Shown here piece after piece: positions 42,840 to 54,700 of a stretch of 64,000 bases of DNA. The number at the start of each line of letters is the position of its first letter. The stretch's first letter is position 1. Source of the stretch: Nelumbo lutea (Eukaryota; Streptophyta; Magnoliopsida; Proteales; Nelumbonaceae); the NCBI GenBank assembly GCA_022828595.1, contig JAKGHH010000005.1, positions 27,354,193 to 27,418,192 of the forward strand, read 5' to 3'. The notes under the pieces are model-generated. The model was not told the DNA's origin. It did not search any database and worked only from the letters and a program-made list of their open reading frames with translations. A program made the translations under genes and the position numbers.

Positions 42840-44330
42840 AGCAGATGAGGGACTCTCTATCTCATTCTTTAGACCGTAGTAGTCCTCTGTATCATGCCTA
42901 GTGTCGCGATGGTACTTGTAGTACTTTTTAGGATTTCCCCTTTTAGGGTTTCTCTTCATCTTTTTAAGCCACTTCACGTATTTCTCCTCCCCGATCTGCT
43001 TTAGTATCTAGGCCCAGGTGGAGTTAAGTGATGTGTTTTCATTGTAAGCCAGGGCTGAGGCAAGTGGCTTCTTATGGTCCTTGTTGTTGTTGTGGTGGTG
43101 GTGGTGGTTTTCTCCGCCCTTCCTCTTCTTCTCAGGGGCCCGTTGTAGCGCTCGGCTTCCCTTTCCTAGTGGTCCCCGACCGAAGCCTCTTCGGCCGTAA
43201 TATACTTCTGGGCCTTCTTGAGGAACTCTAGCTTTGTCTTCAACTGGGTCTTAGCAACCGAGCACTTTAGGGCCGAGCCGGCACAGAGCCCATTAATGGC
43301 GGCATGCATAGAGACCATGGGGTCAAGGTTACAGACCTTGAGCTCTTCCTTTTTGAAGCGGTCGATGTAGGACCGTAGAGTTTCTCCTTGCTTCTACTTG
43401 ATCGACATCATCAAGACCACACTTTTCTGACATTGTCTGCTGCTGATGAAGCGAGCAAGGAATAGGATGGTAAACTGCTCCCACGAGTCGATTGACTAAG
43501 GCGGGAGGCGGGAGAACCAATGGTGAGGTGCCCCGTAAAGGTAACCTGGAAGGTTTGGCACATCAAGGCATTGGAATACCCATAGAGTATCATAAGCACT
43601 TTGAAACCTTCTAGGTGGTTGTCAAGGTTGGAGCTCCCATCGTATGTCTCCAACGTGGGAGCCTTGAAGTGTTGGGGAAGAGGCTCCAAAATGATGTCCG
43701 GGGTGAAGGAATCCATTCTTCCTATCTGGTTGCTTTGGTTAGCCGAGGCATCAGCTCTGCTTTCTCAGACTTGGCAGAGCTCACCTTTGACGGCCCCGAG
43801 CTCAGCTCATAGTTCCACAATCAGGGGATTGGCTGGAGCTTGCCACTCGTTCCTTTCTTCTCGGGCACGATGAGAGTCGGCTTGCTCTGGAATGATCTGA
43901 GGCTGGACCGTGCACCTCTCGTCTAGCACAGTGGTCATTCGAAACGTCACGGAGGTCTGAGACCGGTGTGGGAGAGGTGCGACGTCGGCCCTCGGCCCTT
44001 GAGTGGGCGCTACGACAGCCGAGGTGTCAACCTTTGTCCCGAGTGTTCTCCCTTTGGCAGTGATGATGTTGCTCAAAAGGTTGGCGGTTGTCTTCGGACT
44101 GCACCTGCCCCTCCTCCCTTCGACTGAGAAGTCTCTCATTGGCTCAACCTATTGGGGGTCAGCCAGGCCGAGGGCTGGGGGCTCAACGTGGTCATGTCGG
44201 CCTTGGTGGTCCGACACCCCGGTGGGGCGATCACCTTGGGAGGGACCTCCTGCCTAGGGATAGGCTTGCTCCACGCATTGCGTGGGGTATTCCAGACAGT
44301 TGAGGACTACCTAAAATTGTTCATTCATGA
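42840..44330 (-). pseudogene. element B gag
   Basis: The N-terminal part (44139-43807 frame) is Pro/Arg-rich. The retrotransposon-gag core is in the 43716-43411 frame (FKAPTLETYDGSSNLDNHLE). A frameshift falls within about 150 bp of its start of match. The C-terminal pattern KYYKYHRDTRHDTEDYYGLK with NEIESL (about 42960-42850) is a degenerate form of the C-H-D-C motif seen in related elements. Several stops are present. Confidence 0.8.
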
Positions 44331-44414
44331 CTAGGTTCTGAGGGTTTCTGGCTCTTCGTACCATAGTGCTTGAAGCTGGGGAGGTTTTGAGTTTGTAATG
44401 TTTAGGGGATCGTC

Positions 44415-44444
44415 TTAGCAAAGGTTCCCACAGACGACGCCAAA
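44415..44444 (-). other. element B primer-binding region
   Basis: The minus strand reads TTTGGCGTCGTCTGTGGGAA next to the 5' LTR. It matches the element A motif in all but two positions. Confidence 0.8.
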
Positions 44445-45050
44445 TGTTAATGCTCGGCTTGACCGAGGGCAGCAAAGTAATTTCATTCCCAAGCTTCAAG
44501 GGAAGGCCGAAAGGCTTTGAGGGGACCTGCGGAGTTTAGCCGAGGCCGAAGCGCATCCCTCCTTGGGTTACTATAGAAGTCGAGGGCTAGTACCGAGAAG
44601 AGTGTCCAAGGGAGGATAAGGTGTAGTTCCTACAATGATGAACCTACAAGGAGAAGGTGTCAGAGGCCTTGGGTGGTGACCCAAGGCGAGGACTCCGACG
44701 ATCAAGTTAGTATGTACATGAGGTAAGCAACGAGTTTGGCCGAGGGGTCTAGACGAGGTCTCAGATAGCACTAGAGATCACAAGGTTTCCCAGTTGATCC
44801 TCCCTACCTTGTGGAGGGTGCCTTGCATTTATAGTCAGAGCTACCAGGGGGTAGTTTGGGCTCGGATGATCTAGATGCGAGCTGTACGAGGGCCTGGCGA
44901 GATGTTCTGCCAATGCCACCTGGCGCCCTGTGACTGGGTCTGCCTGATCCGTGTCAGGTAACCCTGAGCATTCTCATGGTAAGCCTATGCGGGTATCCTC
45001 CATTCGACACGCATCAGCCTTGTACAGGCCAGCCAAATGCGCCTACATCA
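44445..45050 (-). repeat. element B right LTR (5' LTR)
   Basis: Pairs with 33999-34615. Sense promoter TATAAAT is the complement of ATTTATA at 44828-44834, followed by GCAAGGCACC. Confidence 0.95.
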
Positions 45051-45055
45051 GAATC

Positions 45056-46265
45056 TACTTTTTGATGTACTGTTTTTCAAACCACACCTTGGAAAATGAA
45101 AAAGGTGTGATATGAGAAAACTCTCTTTTTACCTCTCATTTTTTTTTCTATTGTTAACAACACTAATGCTGACATGGTATTGAAAACAGCATGCCTATGC
45201 AACATGGTTTTGTGAGAAAACACCTTTCAGGAAACAACAACATTGGTTACAAACACCGCTCTAATCGAAGATGAAAGCAAAATGCATCCATTAACAATAA
45301 TTTCGCATCCAACCTATGAAGAATTCCATGGATCTAAGATCTAAGAGAGATATTTAGACAAAAGATGAAATAACCGTTTTTAGTTTAAGGAGAGAACTAG
45401 CAAACCAAAGACGAAATGGGGCAAGGTAGAAAAAATTGTAGAGTCGATCAACAAAGAAAAACGAAGCAAAACTATGGTTTCTTAGTCCCAGTACAAAGAT
45501 GTGGAGAAATATGGCAAAATCGTTGTGAAATGGTCAACTAATCCCAAGAAGGAAAAAGAAAGACGAGAAACGAAGAAAACTAATTAAATGAAAAAAAAAA
45601 GAGAAAATTGAATAATCAAAGTTGTTTGTTGGCCACTGAAACTTCGAAATAATAGGATTGCTGGTTTCCTACAAAGGAAGAGCTCAAAGAGGAGAAAAAT
45701 CCAACTGGATCATGAACGAGTTTAGCTTATAGGGAAGATTCTCTGTATCTAACCTTCCAAGGTAGAGTTCTTTTGCTTTTTCTTTTTATTTTCTGCTTTT
45801 CATTGTTGACAACGTTAATGTGTTGTCCTTAAGCTATTTCTCTCCTTTCGTTCTTTAGAATGAGTGGGTAATATGCATGGGTGTTCCACAAGAGCTCAGG
45901 TGAATCAAAAGAATAAAAAAGAAAATCAAGTTCCAGGTGTAGTGACACTGAGTTCCTTGAACAAAGAATTGGTTCCATCTTCTTGACCTCCATTGATGGA
46001 TGGTCAGGGAATTTTGGGAAACCGAATTATCGATCTAAAGTCAAAGAATGTGTATTTTGTTAATTTTTCCTACAGTTGATGAATTTTAACGGAACGGCTG
46101 TATATGCAAAGGAGTTTGAAACTTCAGATGAGCTGACTGCTATTAACAAAAAGCAGGTATGTGTCTTGTAGGTAGAGGTGGAAATTTACCCAAAAGTTTG
46201 TGGATAGGAGATTTGGAGTGCATTGAAAGGTCTACCTTCTCGAATTAAAAAGAAAGTGGAAGTGT
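45056..46265. other. spacer, no gene seen
   Basis: Mixed AT-rich sequence without recognisable coding or repeats; A/G-rich between 45400 and 45720. Confidence 0.5.
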
Positions 46266-46269
46266 CTTC

Positions 46270-48398
46270 TAGTTAGAGCTCAAGATTGAGCTTGAGCTCG
46301 AATTTGGCTTGAATCAAAAGCTCGTAAGTTCGAGTTTGCTTTGGCTCGATTTCGATTGTGAGTCAAATATTTTATAAAAATAAATAATATATGTATAAAA
46401 AATATTTTTTTATTTGATATATAAAAATTACAAATTATAAAAATTAGTTATTATCATATATATAATAAAAAAATTATATATAAGACTTTTATATTTATTA
46501 TTATATATGTATGTATGTATGTATGTAAAACCTCGATTAGCAAATGAGCCTATATTGAGCTCAACTCGAAGCTCGATTTAGGCCAAGCTGAATCGAGCTT
46601 TTCACGAGCCAAGATGAATAGTTCATGAAAAGCTCAACTTAGACCAAGACTGAAAGAATGAGAGATCCATCATATGGATGGCCAAACCCTATAGGAAGGT
46701 TGGGCGAAATTTCAAAAATTTCTCTCTCCTATCTGAGAATCGCATTCCCTATTTTAGAAAGCTGCATTTTCAAGTATAATTCTTGAAACAAAACCGGACC
46801 AGATCTGAAACCAATAGGAAGTGAGGGATATACCTAATATGAAGTAGCAATAACTCTCAATGAAGGTGTTCGCGCCCAAGGAGAAGGCTAAAACCCGCTT
46901 CCACTAAAGATGATACAGTGTGTGATGAAGCAAGATCAGTAGGATGGTTCTTCAACAAGAATCGGGATTCTTTAGTAAGAATCATACAGGGGCTTGTGAG
47001 CACGACTTCATATTATTTCTTCAACCAATAAACAATATCAAGAACATTTCTTGATCAATTCCACAAGTGGAGATCGAACTGGGTAGGGATGGCAAGAACA
47101 CTAGAGAACTCTGCAAATTGTTGTGTGTAAAACTAAGGAATTCACCCCTATTTATAGTTTTCTTTGGATCAACCTCCTAATCTAATTAGGAGAGAGTTTC
47201 TTGATCCAAATCTGATATTTGGATTTGGATTCTTAAATGGACAAGACTTGTCTTATCCTTCAACTAATCCTAATCAAATTATAAATCAGATCTTACCCCT
47301 TTTAATTAACCAAATTAAGCCCAGTTCAAATTGGGCTTTAGGCCCATTAAGCTTATATGCTCACTTACTCCTTAACATGCTGCTCAGTTGGCTCTCCTTG
47401 TATGGCCTGGGACCCCTACATCGATCTACACATCAGCCACATGGGTTTAGCCCAACCGAATTCACTGTAGGAGACAGTGAACCCCTGAGTCCATCACCAT
47501 GGACTCTTAATGGGCCCAACATTTACACTAAATAATTCTTGGATCCAACCACCTTATGAAAACCCAAGAACGACGGGCAGATGCAAAATTAGCTCATCAG
47601 GTATTACCCTCAATGGTCTTACACTTAACTTCTCAGCCTATAATGATCAAACACTGCCCAACAAGAGAAGACGTCTTCCTCGGTTTCAAGGTATAGTGTT
47701 GCATTCTCTACTCATATGGATCCCGGGAATTAAAACCTTTTGCAAACATTTTGGAACCATAATATATATATATATATATGTATATCTCTATATAAATATA
47801 TTTTGCAAAAACAAATATCAACATTTGAAATCAACTACCGACAGTTTAGGTTTCCATCAGAGAGAGTGCATTCCCCGATCATTCATTTTGTCTAACAAAG
47901 GGGTTGATTCTGTCACTGTGATCATCCACTCAGATGAATTCTCGGATTGTCCCAACATACCCAGGTTTTGACCCCCTTTAAGGATCTCACTGATTAGTAT
48001 ATCAAAGATAGCCCAATCCAGCATCTGGTTCAAGGTTTCAAGAAAAAACCCACACTGCATGTACCTCAAGTCTCACCTTGGTAGCTGAGACAAGTCACTC
48101 CAACCAACTTATAGGCACATCAATGTCAGCCTTGGCAAGATAAATCTCCCCAGATTTATCCAATGGCTGTGAAGATTCTAAACTAACACGAGTCTCATAT
48201 GTGTCCAATTTAAGGGTGTTATACAGAAACACACCACAATAACACAAATTAAATATGTACTTTATTCATTTAAAATAAATGTCATAATATACATCATGTT
48301 GACTGGAACTAAAGGCATACACTGTCTAACAACAAATTGAGTTGTTCATGAGTTGAGCTCAAATAGTTCATGAAAAGCTCAACTTGCTCCCACCCCTA
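46270..48398. mobile_element. hAT-type MITE split by a solo LTR
   Basis: The left part (46270-46650) is rich in GAGCTCGA/CTCGAATTTGGCT words around a TA-rich core. The right part (48332-48398) ends TTGCTCCCACCCC. The near 8-mers CTAGTTAG (46269) and CTAGGTAG (48398) may be the target duplication, with one mismatch. ATAGTTCATGAAAAGCTCAACTT occurs on both sides of the insertion. Class and ends are inferred. Confidence 0.4.
46651..48331 (-). mobile_element. copia-like solo LTR, 1681 bp
   Basis: On the minus strand it starts TGTTAGACAGTGTATGCC and ends CATTCTTTCA. A minus-strand TATA box CTATAAATAGGGGTG is the complement of 47145-47159, followed by R/U5 matching 1-443. No internal coding region or partner LTR is adjacent, so this is a solo LTR. 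A 5-bp target duplication is not evident. A (TA)n tract at 47762-47780 lies in U3. Confidence 0.65.
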
Positions 48399-48590
48399 GG
48401 TAGAGGCAATCAATTTTAACATGGCTTGAAAATATTTGGGCTTGGGCTTAGGTTTTGTGTAGGTAAGGGTGTAACTTTTAGGTAAAAGTGATTAATTTTA
48501 ACATGGCTTAGAAATTTATGGGCTTGGGCCTAGGTTTTATGTAGGTAGAGGTGTCTTATAGGTAAAGGTGATCATTTCTAACATAGCTCC
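48399..48590. repeat. tandem repeat, ~80-bp unit x2.5
   Basis: Units begin AGGTA(G/A)AGG(C/T)... and contain ATTTTAACATGGCTT and GGGCTTGGGC(T/C)TAGGTTTT, spaced about 75-85 bp apart. Confidence 0.8.
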
Positions 48591-50785
48591 CCAAGGTTTT
48601 TAGAGTTTTTCTTGACTAAAATACTTTTCTTTTTGAGTTTGGTTCCTCTCTATTGTTAGGGTAGAAATTGTAATTTGGATATGACTTTTCAATTCATTTT
48701 ATTCCCTTTCATTAATTCATATATTTAATTCATTAACTCTTATTTGTTATTAGTGAATTCCATTTAAGTTTTCTTTTTCTATTTCTCATTATTAAATTTC
48801 ACTAATTAGACCCATGAACTCTAATATTAATAATATAAAAACCTGTATTTTTAAAATGGACTTGGAAATGAAACCAATTTCTCTAGGTAACAAGTAAGCA
48901 AGTCAACTATTTGGGTCAAACAAATGAACCTATGATGTCATAATTAAATATTAAAATTTAAAAATAGATTAAAATACAAAAGTAAAGAAAATTTGTAGGA
49001 AATATTGGATACATCTCTAATTTTAATGTAGGACAGTAAGTATATATTTAAGGGTAAAGAAGTAAATCCTTATTGATATACATAATGAGACCCAGAGTGG
49101 GTGATAAAATAATGGCATTTTGGTCCAATAAAAGATCATAAGCAAAACAGAATTGATTTGGCCTTATGAAGATAAAATATTCTGAGTTCACATCTGCACC
49201 CCACTAGGGGGCGCTCCACAACATCCCATAGCACACCTCCGTTATGTATTGGAAATATCTCCCGATGACGACATCATCATGATGGTACTATCGTCAGGTG
49301 ATGTTTCCAATACATGGCAGAGATGTATTGTGGGACGTTGTGGGGCACAAATAAAGTTACAAATATCTAACCTTGCAACTTTCCTTGAGGCAGCATTGGT
49401 CGAGTCTCGTAAGTCGTCTCACAAGGCCACGATAATCCGACCACGCAAGAGTCGCTGCACCAAACCATTAAATCCTGCCTCGCAGGACATCACCTTGTGA
49501 GGTGATGATGTCTTAACCTCGCAAGCTATTTCACAAAGTTACAAACAATTTTGTCTCACAAAAGTGAATTATTTTGCCTCAGAGTCACACTTACCTCATA
49601 GGTCCCATGAGGCATCCAAAGACAGACACACATAATTTTGGTAAGTGGCCAGAGGCCCTCGATTGGAAACAAGCTTTAGCCATGTCAGCAGAGAACCTTC
49701 TTGGCATAGTCAAAGGTTTAGCTAGATGAGAAATTCTGGCTTAAAATCCTACCTAGTTGGACATTTGTCCATTGATCCAGCGGGCTGAACAAGTCCAAGT
49801 GAAGTTTACTAACTGCTCTCCATAATCTGAGAAACTCTCTAACATAAAAACTTATATGGGTATATATAAGCCCCTCCTTAGAATGGCATAGAGTGATATG
49901 CGAGAGCCATACTATCACTTGGACTAATGCCTGGTCATCCACGGTTCTCTAGTCTTGTACTAGGAACAGGCCAAGTGTATTAGCCACTAGATCAGTATAC
50001 AGTATTGTATGCAGGGCCAACAGGTATCCTTTGCCTTGTAAGGCAATTTAGGTATACAAGAGAGCATGATGAAGGTTAGACTCAGGGTGTCAAACACGTG
50101 ATGAGTGTCATAGGGAAACCATGATTGATTGTACTGAGTGTCATATTAATACATGTTCTTCTTGAGGAGATCCAAGATCGTACTCTAGTATTTTGTGGTA
50201 TTGGAGGACACATGTCTTGAGAAAAGAAATGAACGGGATTTGTCCCCAAGCACCACACTAACTCAAGAATATTTTGGAGTTCTAGCTTCATGCATTTAGT
50301 CTTGTTTCCTTATGTCTATAAACATAGGAATGGCAATTACTTAAAAACTATCTATTTTATGGATGATTTATACATAAGATATAGGAATTTGGGGTATTTT
50401 AGAATTGAATTATAATACTTTAGGGATAATTCAAAAATAAAATTATGGGATTCTAAGATTTTAAGAATTTAGAAAAAACCTAGAGATATTTTAAATATTA
50501 ATATTAAACCTAAAGATATTGTACTAATTTACCTTCGGATTTAGGGCGAGTGTAGGGAATTATATATAAAACCCATCCCCGCCTTGTACCCAATTCGGGG
50601 AAAAAATATTTTTCCCGTCCCCACCCTATCCTTGTTTAGGGTCGGAGAAAACCAGCCCCATTCAGGTTGGAGTGGGGCCCGGTTTTAGGGGGAAATTGCC
50701 TTCCCTAATAAGGGGATCTGACTTTTATTCCACTCAAAGATAAGTCCTATTCCCAATAGCATCTTCATTCCTTGCTTCCAAGACT
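48590..50785. other. spacer with AT-rich repeat copy, no gene seen
   Basis: One more copy of the GGGTCAAAC...ATGATGTCATAATTAAATATTAAAA repeat lies at 48890-49030. A rough inverted repeat, GTATTGGAAATATCTCCCGA / GGTGATGTTTCCAATACAT, spans 49235-49320. The rest is non-coding, with GC-richer LTR-like sequence at 49200-49950 that I could not assign. Confidence 0.4.
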
Positions 50786-51230
50786 CTAAGGGTGTATTTG
50801 GTTCGAGGGAATAGAAGCTTGGAATTGAAATTGGAATGGCCGATTTTGATTCCTACCATTTAGTCGAGCGGAATGGGATTCCCCTATATGGGGGAATGGC
50901 CATTCCCAATCCTTCCCCTGGGAATGTGATTCCCATTCCCGTCTATTTATTTTACTTTGACAAAAAACACCCCTATTCGATTCCAACCCTTCTAAAGTTT
51001 GAAGTGTGTGTGATCAATTCATTTGACCTACACCACTGACCCCATCTCCAATGAAGTAAAACTGCTGCCAACCAACCCCATCTCTGGCGAGGTAAGACCG
51101 CCGACCATCCTACGTCCCCTCCTCCTCCTCCTCCTTTCAAATCAGTTGCCACTGCCAACCCCATTTCCTTAATTTGTGAAGTTTTGTAAATTAGAAACCA
51201 GAAAGTAGAAGCCCATAAGGTATGAACAGC

Positions 51231-51375
51231 ATGCAAGGATGGAGTTAAGGAAGTCGACATAGCGGAGAAGATCCATCAAGGAAGAGAAGTTTGAGGTTGT
51301 CAATCTCAGCACCATGTCTCTGGAATTTCTCCCCAATCTCTCTCTAAGTCTCGCCATGATCAGCAAGCTAGATGT
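51231..51375 (+). pseudogene. PIRL-type LRR protein, first exon relic
   Basis: Translates as KDGVKEVDIAEKIHQGREV, then, after a +1 shift, EVVNLSTMSLEFLPNLSL and AMISKLDV. This resembles the region before and at the first repeats of plant intracellular Ras-group LRR proteins (VDLSGMSLxxLP). The single-base frame change and the missing downstream donor show decay. It pairs with 51816-51985. The minus-strand open frame over it is its antisense shadow. Confidence 0.6.
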
Positions 51376-51595
51376 TTATGTTATTTATAGTTTCAGATTA
51401 GCCTTTGGGTTTCTATTTTGCTTAGCTTTTGGAGTTCTTTTTAACTCCCCCATATCAAATCTAAATGCAGTAATATGATCAGCAAGATAGATGTTTATGT
51501 TATTTATAGTTTCAGATTAGCCTTTGGGTTTCTATTTTGCTTAGCTTTTGGAGTTCTTTTTAGCTCCCATATATCAAATCTAAATGCAGTAAAAT
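51358..51595. repeat. tandem duplication, 119-bp unit x2
   Basis: GATCAGCAAGCTAGATGTTT at 51358 recurs at 51477, with the copies nearly identical through CAGATTAGCCTTTGGGTTTC and CATATCAAATCTAAATGCAG. It begins in the end of the first LRR exon relic and covers the former intron start. Confidence 0.92.
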
Positions 51596-51815
51596 GGGTC
51601 TCAAGTTGTCTATTTTCTAGTTCTTCTTCTAAAATGATTCTTTCCTCTTGACTTCATACACTCTAATCTAATAATTATTTTATTTCTCTGTTGTCTGTTA
51701 ACGTAAATCCAAGCTTGTCTATTAACAGAAAATCTTCTAAGCATGTCTCTTCTTCAGTTATCTTGTTTTATTCCTAGCTAGATTTAATTTATATATTTTT
51801 CTGTAATGGTAACAG

Positions 51816-51985
51816 AGCATTCCAAAGTCATTAACAGCAAGATTGATGAACGTTGTCGTGTCTGGCATTCACTCAAACCAGCTTAAATTTTTCCCAAACT
51901 CGACTGGATGCTTGTCCAAGCTCAAGATATTGAATATCTTTGGCAATCTCATCGATTCCCTCCCTAAACTATCAAGAATTGTAGG
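51816..51985 (+). pseudogene. PIRL-type LRR protein, second exon relic
   Basis: It begins after an AACAG acceptor and reads [15 protein letters not shown], then [19 protein letters not shown] and [18 protein letters not shown]. The repeats fit the LxxLxLxxNxLxxLP consensus and closely resemble the N-terminal LRRs of plant PIRL proteins (HSNQLKSLPNSIGCLSKLK wording, from memory). The frame is open over 57 codons, but no flanking exons that would complete the roughly 300-500-residue protein are present. Confidence 0.75.
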
Positions 51986-52199
51986 TGGGTCGTTTCATTC
52001 TTCTTCTTCTTCTTCCTCTAGTTTGGGATTGGTAGTTTCTTCACTACTACCATTAAGGTTCTTTTAATTGAGATAAATTTGGAAATTTAGGCTGATTCCA
52101 ATTTCGGATTAGGTTGAACCAAATAGCAATAATTGAAATCCAATTCCAATTCCCATTCGGGTCCTGCCCACAAACCAAATGGATCGTAAGTCCAAAGTT

Positions 52200-52405
52200 C
52201 AAAGTATCGATATTGGCCGATACTCAGCAGATTCTGACCATTATCATGCAATTTTCCTGGTCTCACTTATCATACTCAGCAGTACCATCCTTAGTTCCTT
52301 TGTCTTCCCATTTATATATTCAGCCTTACCCTTGGCAGTGATGTACAACCGCATCTCCTTGAACCAAGCTAAGTAGTTTCTACCGTCGGAGGGGATAATG
52401 GTCAT
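52200..52405 (-). pseudogene. copia-type Gag N-terminal relic
   Basis: The minus strand gives MTIIPSDGRNYLAWFKEMRL, followed by YITAKGKAEYINGKTKE, then a frameshift. This is the DGxNYxxWxxxMRxxLxxK pattern at the start of plant Ty1/copia Gag. Sequence between 52405 and about 53040 may be its leader and LTR but has no partner I can align. Only the gag start remains. Confidence 0.65.
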
Positions 52406-52409
52406 AGGA

Positions 52410-54668
52410 AAGTGCAGGGTCTCATAGTTTCTAAAGTTGCAGAATCTTCAGAATTCATGAGAGCCGAATGAAGCCAGCAGACACAAACTAATTACAGTCC
52501 TTACCCAATTAGGTAAATACAAAAAACTGCTAAAACAGAGCACAGCCCTTGCTGTCACAGATCTGAGAGGTTCCTTCTTAAGGCAATACGAGCTATAGAA
52601 CACGTTTAAAGAGGCTGCCGCACTCTCTCAGTCGAACCAGGTCACTTATGACCTACCAACGTTCCTCAAACATGAAGATTATTGGGTCTTCACACCCCCA
52701 AAGAGGGATAAACTCCCTTTATACCATTCGGTCAAGCAGAACAACTAAACCGGTTCTTGGTTTCAACACCAGGGTGATTTTAACTTCTGTTCGTATTGAA
52801 TCCATAGTCTCTGTAGTTTCCGACCCAAGAACAACAAAAAACCACAGAAAAAGAACACCGACCTCTTAAGGACATTCAATCAGTCATCCACTGGTCTTTG
52901 GGTGTCGTACGAATCAATTGCAGTCTAAGAAATAAGGGCACGTGTCGGTTAAAGTTACCAACATGCCCCTTTGGACTCATGTCATATGAGAACTTGGGAA
53001 CCTCAAGTTGGATTGTATTCCAAATTTTCAGAACACTTGAAAAGGGAACAAAAATTTGAGCAACGGCATTCCTGTCTTCCTTGGTCTACATTCTAGACCT
53101 GAACCAGAAAAGCCCACAACTTTCGGGTTCAGTTAAATTAGAGTTTTGACGAGTTGAGCGGACTAACCATCCGGGTAATTGGTAAAACAATGACCTGTGA
53201 GCATTAATTTTAGTTTTTAATCCGGTCCAATCCCAACAACATTGGCCAAGACAAGTGTTCTGTACATGTGGTCAGACCGGTCCGTCCATCATCTCATCAT
53301 AATTCTAGGTGCTCTACTGCCATGTATGCAACAATCAGTTGGCTCAATTAATGACCCGATAATTCAGTCAGTTAAACCGTTCCTGTTTGATCCAGTCAAA
53401 GCCCAATTATTCATCCCATGGATGAAAAAACGATTCTGTTTCTTCATGTTTTTTTTTTTTTTTCAAAAAACTGATTAAATTATTTTATGTCCGTAATCAC
53501 CACAAGCGTCGCCGAATTCGACAGAGATTTGAACCTGTTTAATCTGTGTATGAAATTATTTTATGTATTGATGAAACAAAATAAAAATGAAGAAACATGA
53601 AGAAATTTCTGCATTTTTTTTTTTTTGCTAAACTTTATAAGAGTTATTATCATGTTCAAAGTGCAATTTGTGGGGCAGATTCGTACACATTTGAGTTAAG
53701 GTTAAAATCAATTAAAACATTTGTACATGTGACTAAGAATCTATTTGTTTAATGGGGTCTAATAAATTTCTCAAATCTTTCCCATGAACCATTCTGTGAA
53801 AGAAGTAATTATTTAAGGAAATATTGATATCATACCTCCGATTTTGCAATTGAAAATAAATTTATTTGATTTTCTCCAATGCCCCATACTTCAATGAATT
53901 TCGGCATTGCATATACCAAAATGTATCAGCATGGAAAGATACATTTGTAGCTAAATATAAAGTTTTTAAGTGGCAAAAGAATTAACAATTTGCATGAACA
54001 ATAATCCAACAATATTTTAAACAAGAACATTCATACGATATAATTTTGGGCAATTTATTTAAACTATCCCTATTGTTAGTAAAATTGATTGTACCTTTAT
54101 TGTATCATAGCAGCACCCATGTTGTTTCTAAAATTGATATGACCATTAAGTGCTAATGAAAAGAGACAAAATATCAAATTTATGCTCCACTATTCTTCAA
54201 ATTTCAAATTAAAACCCAACTAATGAGCAGTTCCGATGATGATGTCAGATCTTTTCTGGTGAATTGTGTGTTTCGCCGCTGGAAGACGGTGAAGACAGTG
54301 GGGTTCCCCTACCCCCAGACGTGCGGCACTACCAGAACGCCGCCGGAACTTCTCAGAGTGTGTTTTGCATTAGAGTTTATAAACCATATGCTGAATCGAG
54401 GGAAAGAGAGGCAGAGGAAGAAGAAAAAAAAGCAAAAACGGGGAGGAGGAGCTACGCCACCTCCACCTATATCCCTTCCCCTATTTCAATCGCTCGTTGC
54501 TTTGCAGTGGCGGATCTAAACACAGCGGCGGAGCTCCACCTAGACCGGACTGGAAAGGGCGATCATAGATCGTTCTCTACCATTATTCGGTCCTGTCCCA
54601 CCACTACCAGAGATGAAGAAGAAGCTCTCAGAGGTGAGATCGATGGGGTGAAGACGAAGAACAGGAAG

Positions 54669-54700
<32 letters not shown>

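Larger units (their letters stand above)
33999..45050 (-). mobile_element. element B: nearly full-length Tat-lineage Ty3/gypsy LTR retrotransposon, 11 kb
   Basis: LTRs at 33999-34615 and 44445-45050 begin TGTT(A/G)ATGCTCG and end ACATCA on the plus strand. The flanking 5-mers are AAATC (left) and GAATC (right), a target duplication with one mismatch. The primer-binding motif abuts the right LTR and the polypurine tract abuts the left, so it reads on the minus strand. The order is gag, protease, RT, RNase H, second RNase H and integrase; then a repeat zone and a plus-strand antisense gene. Dual RNase H plus antisense ORF is diagnostic of the Tat lineage. Many stops and frameshifts make it inactive. 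Confidence 0.95.
50790..52185. mobile_element. putative TIR element carrying LRR gene exons
   Basis: The left end GGGTGTATTTGGTT with GGAATTGAAATTGGAATGG faces a right end whose complement reads CCATTTGGTTTGTGGGC and GAATGGGAATTGGAATTGG. This looks like degenerate terminal inverted repeats of the ATTTGGTT type common in PIF/Harbinger and hAT relatives. Between them lie two exon relics of an LRR gene. Exact ends and target duplication were not resolved, so capture is a hypothesis. Confidence 0.4.

Noticed and set aside
42951..43160. Short triplet repeats (GTT/GTG) near 43080-43110 as a regulatory microsatellite
   Set aside because: They lie in the decayed gag of element B, where low-complexity codons (His/Asn) are common.
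51169..51366. 65-residue minus-strand open frame
   Set aside because: It is the antisense of the LRR exon relic, whose plus-strand translation matches a known family.
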